Below are positions 5,773-7,955 of a stretch of DNA of 7,955 nucleotides, one piece after another. Source of the DNA: Candidatus Zipacnadia bacterium (GTDB lineage: Bacteria; Armatimonadota; Zipacnadia; Zipacnadales; Zipacnadaceae); assembly GCA_029821215.1 (NCBI GenBank), contig JALGTV010000175.1:1-7955 (forward strand), read 5' to 3'. Made by a program: the position numbers and the translations under genes. Each line of letters begins with the position of its first letter. The stretch's first letter is position 1. Below the pieces are notes generated by a model. That model was given only the letters and a program-made list of their open reading frames with translations, was not told the origin of the DNA and searched no databases.

Positions 5773-6591
5773 TTGTCCAATAAGATATGGCTATTAATAG
5801 TACTCATTGCAGTGATTGTCCTGACCGGTGTAATAGTAGTGGGTCAGGGCCAATCCACTGCATCAAGGGTAGCCCGATACATGCGCGAGCTGCGGGAGGT
5901 TGAGTTTGTTGAGACGCGGCGTAACGCTGTTGAGTGTCTGGGGCGAATGGGCCCGGCGGCGAAAGCGGCCTTACCTACTCTTACGGAAATGGTGCGCGGC
6001 GAAGACGAGAAGCTCGCCACTAAAGCAGCGCGGGCAGTATGGCAAATTGCCGGCCCACAGGCAGCCCTCCCATTGTTTCTGGACTACCTCCAAGACCCCG
6101 ACCCTCAGATTCGCATCCGCATAGTCGAGACGCTGCAGAGCATTGGCCCGCCGGCTTGCGGTGCGGTACCGGCTCTCATAAAGTTGCTGGACGACAGTGA
6201 TGATCCTTCACTGCGCCTGAAGGTTGCCCAGACCCTGGGGCGCATTGACCGCGGCTCCGTGACCGAGGTCACTGCCACGTTGGCCCAACTGGTGCGACAC
6301 ACTGACCCTCATATCCTCAGTTTGCCCGCTGCCCAAGCTCTGTGGAATATCACCGGGGACGCGGACCTGGTTTTGCCGATCGCAATTCTCTGGGTGAAGG
6401 AGCCAGGCTGCGGCACCAGAAAGCAAGCAGCCCAACTATTAATCAATATGGGGCCGGCAGCGAAGCCAGCAATCCCAGCGCTAAAGACAGCACTTGCCGA
6501 GACAACGTGTCCATCACGCCAGGAGCTACAGAGAGCTTTGCAGGTCCTGGAAGAAGGAAGACAGTCGCCACCATCTGGACGGCAACATTAG
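5773..6591 (+). CDS. Membrane-anchored HEAT-repeat protein
   Basis: 272-residue protein of unknown specific role. Residues 5-24 form a hydrophobic helix after a short Lys-containing start, either an uncleaved anchor or a signal peptide. No lipobox Cys follows, so it is not an obvious lipoprotein. From about residue 46 to the end the chain is made of HEAT/PBS-lyase-like helical repeats of about 35 residues. Examples are RRNAVECLGRMGPAAKAALP (49-68), TKAARAVWQIAGPQAALP (83-100), IRIVETLQSIGPPACGAVP (115-133), LKVAQTLGRI (149-158) and RKQAAQLLINMGPAAKPAIP (216-235). Such solenoids are protein-binding scaffolds; there is no catalytic motif. With one N-terminal helix the repeats would most simply lie outside the membrane. 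The start is TTG behind a strong Shine-Dalgarno. hflX follows 38 bp later on the same strand, so co-transcription is likely, but a functional link to HflX is not shown. The ending (SPPSGRQH) is polar and unstructured. Confidence 0.85.
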   Translation: MSNKIWLLIVLIAVIVLTGVIVVGQGQSTASRVARYMRELREVEFVETRRNAVECLGRMGPAAKAALPTLTEMVRGEDEKLATKAARAVWQIAGPQAALPLFLDYLQDPDPQIRIRIVETLQSIGPPACGAVPALIKLLDDSDDPSLRLKVAQTLGRIDRGSVTEVTATLAQLVRHTDPHILSLPAAQALWNITGDADLVLPIAILWVKEPGCGTRKQAAQLLINMGPAAKPAIPALKTALAETTCPSRQELQRALQVLEEGRQSPPSGRQH

Positions 6592-6629
6592 CCCCAGGTG
6601 TCAATAGTGGCAGTGAGGACTTATTGGGG

Positions 6630-7925
6630 ATGACCCCAGACCATAGTGAGTTGAATGAAACGGTCCTGCCGAGACCCGAGCGGGCCATTCTGGTGGGAAT
6701 TGAAGCCCTTACCGAGGAGAGTCGTCACCGTATGCAGGAACTGCTGGAGTTGGTGCGGGCAGCGGGGGCCTCCCCCATCGGGGTCATGGTACAAAAGCGG
6801 GGTAGACCGGATCCGGCTACCTTCCTTGGCCACGGCAAGTTGGAGGAGCTGGCCGGGGAAGTGGCCAATGAAGATGCCGATATGGTGGTGTTTGATGCCG
6901 AGCTGAGTCCCACCCAGGTGAAGAACCTGGCCGACCAGCTCCAGTGCAAGGTCCTGGACCGCAGTGAACTCATTCTGGACATCTTTGCCCAACATGCCCA
7001 CAGCCGCGAGGGTAAGCTGCAGGTGGAACTGGCTCAACTTACGTATCTTTTGCCGCGACTGGTGGGGCGGGGCGTAATGATGTCGCGGATTGGTGGGGGT
7101 ATGCGCGGGGGGATCGGCGTGCGTGGCCCCGGGGAGACTAAACTGGAGATGGATCGGCGCCGCCTGCGCCGGCGCATAACCCGTCTGAATCGGCAACTGG
7201 AGGATGTACGACGTCGGCGCGATACCGAGCGCCAGGCCCGGCGCCAGTCAGGGCTGGCCACTGGCAGTATCGTCGGCTACACTAATGCCGGCAAGTCCAC
7301 CGTTCTCAATGCGCTGGCGGGCTCCGAAGAAGTTGCCGCTCATGACCGCCTCTTTGAAACCCTGGACCCGACGGTGCGCCGCGTTGACGTTGGTGCCGGC
7401 CTGCAGGTCATGCTCAGCGACACGGTAGGATTCATCCGCAACCTCCCTCCTAAATTAATAGCTGCCTTCCAAGCCACCCTTGAGGAGGTCGTGGAAGCTG
7501 ATTTCATCATTGAGGTGATAGACGCCAGTGACCCCGAGGCTACCGGTCATCATCAGGCTACCCAGCAGATACTGGATAGTCTGGGAGTTCTGACTACCCC
7601 CCGTGTAATCGTCCTGAATAAGTGGGACCTGGTCTCCACTGATTCGGCGCAGGCACAGACGCTGAGGACAGATTTTCCCGAAGCATTGCCGATGTCAGCC
7701 CTGACTGGTGAGGGGCTCGAACAACTGCAGAGCCAACTGCGCAATCTCGTCAGGGAGCGGCGCGTCCACGTGACGGTACGGCTGCCCTACAATCATCTGG
7801 AACTTCTAAACCTTTCCCACAGTCGCGGGCGAGTGCTTGATACCGACTATCAGCCAGAGTATGTGGTGGCGACGGTAGAGGTGGACGAGGAGACCCTGGG
7901 GCAACTGCGGCCCTACTTAGAGTGA
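6630..7925 (+). CDS. hflX: GTPase HflX, ribosome-splitting/rescue factor
   Basis: Ribosome-binding GTPase that splits stalled or stress-arrested 70S ribosomes in characterised bacteria. The protein is 431 aa from the ATG at 6630, the usual length. The same frame is open further upstream but overlaps the HEAT-repeat gene and has no HflX-like sequence; GAGGA at 6614-6618 serves the ATG, with a TTG at 6624 as a second option. The N-terminal HflX domain spans about 15-205 with RAILVGIE (18-25) and GGIGVRGPGE (160-169), followed by an Arg-rich coiled segment (175-205). The G domain has G1 GYTNAGKST (216-224), G2 region FETLDPTVR (242-250), G3 DTVGF (264-268), G4 NKWD (330-333) and G5 SAL (356-358). 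A C-terminal domain follows (about 375-431). FETLDPT has Glu243 where HflX usually has Ala (FATLDPT). The gene is complete; the last 30 bases of the window after its stop hold no recognisable feature. Confidence 0.96.
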   Translation: MTPDHSELNETVLPRPERAILVGIEALTEESRHRMQELLELVRAAGASPIGVMVQKRGRPDPATFLGHGKLEELAGEVANEDADMVVFDAELSPTQVKNLADQLQCKVLDRSELILDIFAQHAHSREGKLQVELAQLTYLLPRLVGRGVMMSRIGGGMRGGIGVRGPGETKLEMDRRRLRRRITRLNRQLEDVRRRRDTERQARRQSGLATGSIVGYTNAGKSTVLNALAGSEEVAAHDRLFETLDPTVRRVDVGAGLQVMLSDTVGFIRNLPPKLIAAFQATLEEVVEADFIIEVIDASDPEATGHHQATQQILDSLGVLTTPRVIVLNKWDLVSTDSAQAQTLRTDFPEALPMSALTGEGLEQLQSQLRNLVRERRVHVTVRLPYNHLELLNLSHSRGRVLDTDYQPEYVVATVEVDEETLGQLRPYLE

Positions 7926-7955
7926 GCCAGAGTGGAACCCTGACGCTGAGCACCA

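Noticed and set aside
6342..6629. N-terminal extension of HflX by 96 residues
   Set aside because: It overlaps the HEAT-repeat gene in another frame and has no HflX-like sequence; the ATG at 6630 gives a normal-length protein.
6621..7196. Open frame of 191 codons on the - strand opposite hflX
   Set aside because: It has a His/Gln-rich composition typical of antisense frames, no known motif, and lies fully inside hflX.

Overview
The window is a compact, conventional bacterial chromosome segment. It has seven protein genes in three blocks: two glutamine synthetases on the + strand (1-2653), four genes on the - strand (2722-5542), and two genes on the + strand (5773-7925). I see no mobile element, CRISPR array, tRNA or rRNA. 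The organism is a bacterium of moderately high GC with consensus-like sigma-70 promoters and Shine-Dalgarno sites. Three traits give a rough placement. Obg has a C-terminal OCT domain, L27 has no cleavable N-terminal extension, and no prp/ysxB gene lies between rplU and rpmA, which argues against a typical Bacillota genome. A HEAT-repeat protein and an MTAP-like phosphorylase of the 6-oxopurine type would fit an uncultivated lineage such as Chloroflexota or Armatimonadota. That placement is a low-confidence inference.

Block 1 is nitrogen assimilation. A type I glutamine synthetase cut by the left edge, of GSI-beta architecture, is followed 226 bp later by a complete GSI-alpha-like synthetase. 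Just after each stop codon lies a related purine-rich repeat built on an 8-nt unit (AGGGAGGC-like). Block 1 meets block 2 convergently at a weak hairpin.

Block 2, read right to left, is rplU (L21), rpmA (L27), obgE, then an MTA/purine nucleoside phosphorylase. A near-perfect sigma-70 promoter drives rplU. A terminator- or attenuator-like hairpin with a T-rich tail separates rpmA from obgE. A perfect 8-bp inverted repeat follows obgE, and the phosphorylase has its own candidate promoter. The phosphorylase carries Asn-Tyr-Ala where 6-aminopurine MTAPs have Asp-Tyr-Asp, so inosine, guanosine or methylthioinosine are likelier substrates than methylthioadenosine.

Block 3 diverges from rplU. It starts with a membrane-anchored HEAT-repeat protein that uses a TTG start behind a strong Shine-Dalgarno site, followed 38 bp later by the ribosome-associated GTPase HflX. 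Four of the seven genes (L21, L27, Obg, HflX) therefore concern the 50S subunit. No clearly new system is visible. The points most worth checking are the paired synthetase classes, the Tyr-to-Asp change at the adenylylation position, the phosphorylase specificity, the repeats behind the synthetases and the HEAT-HflX pair.
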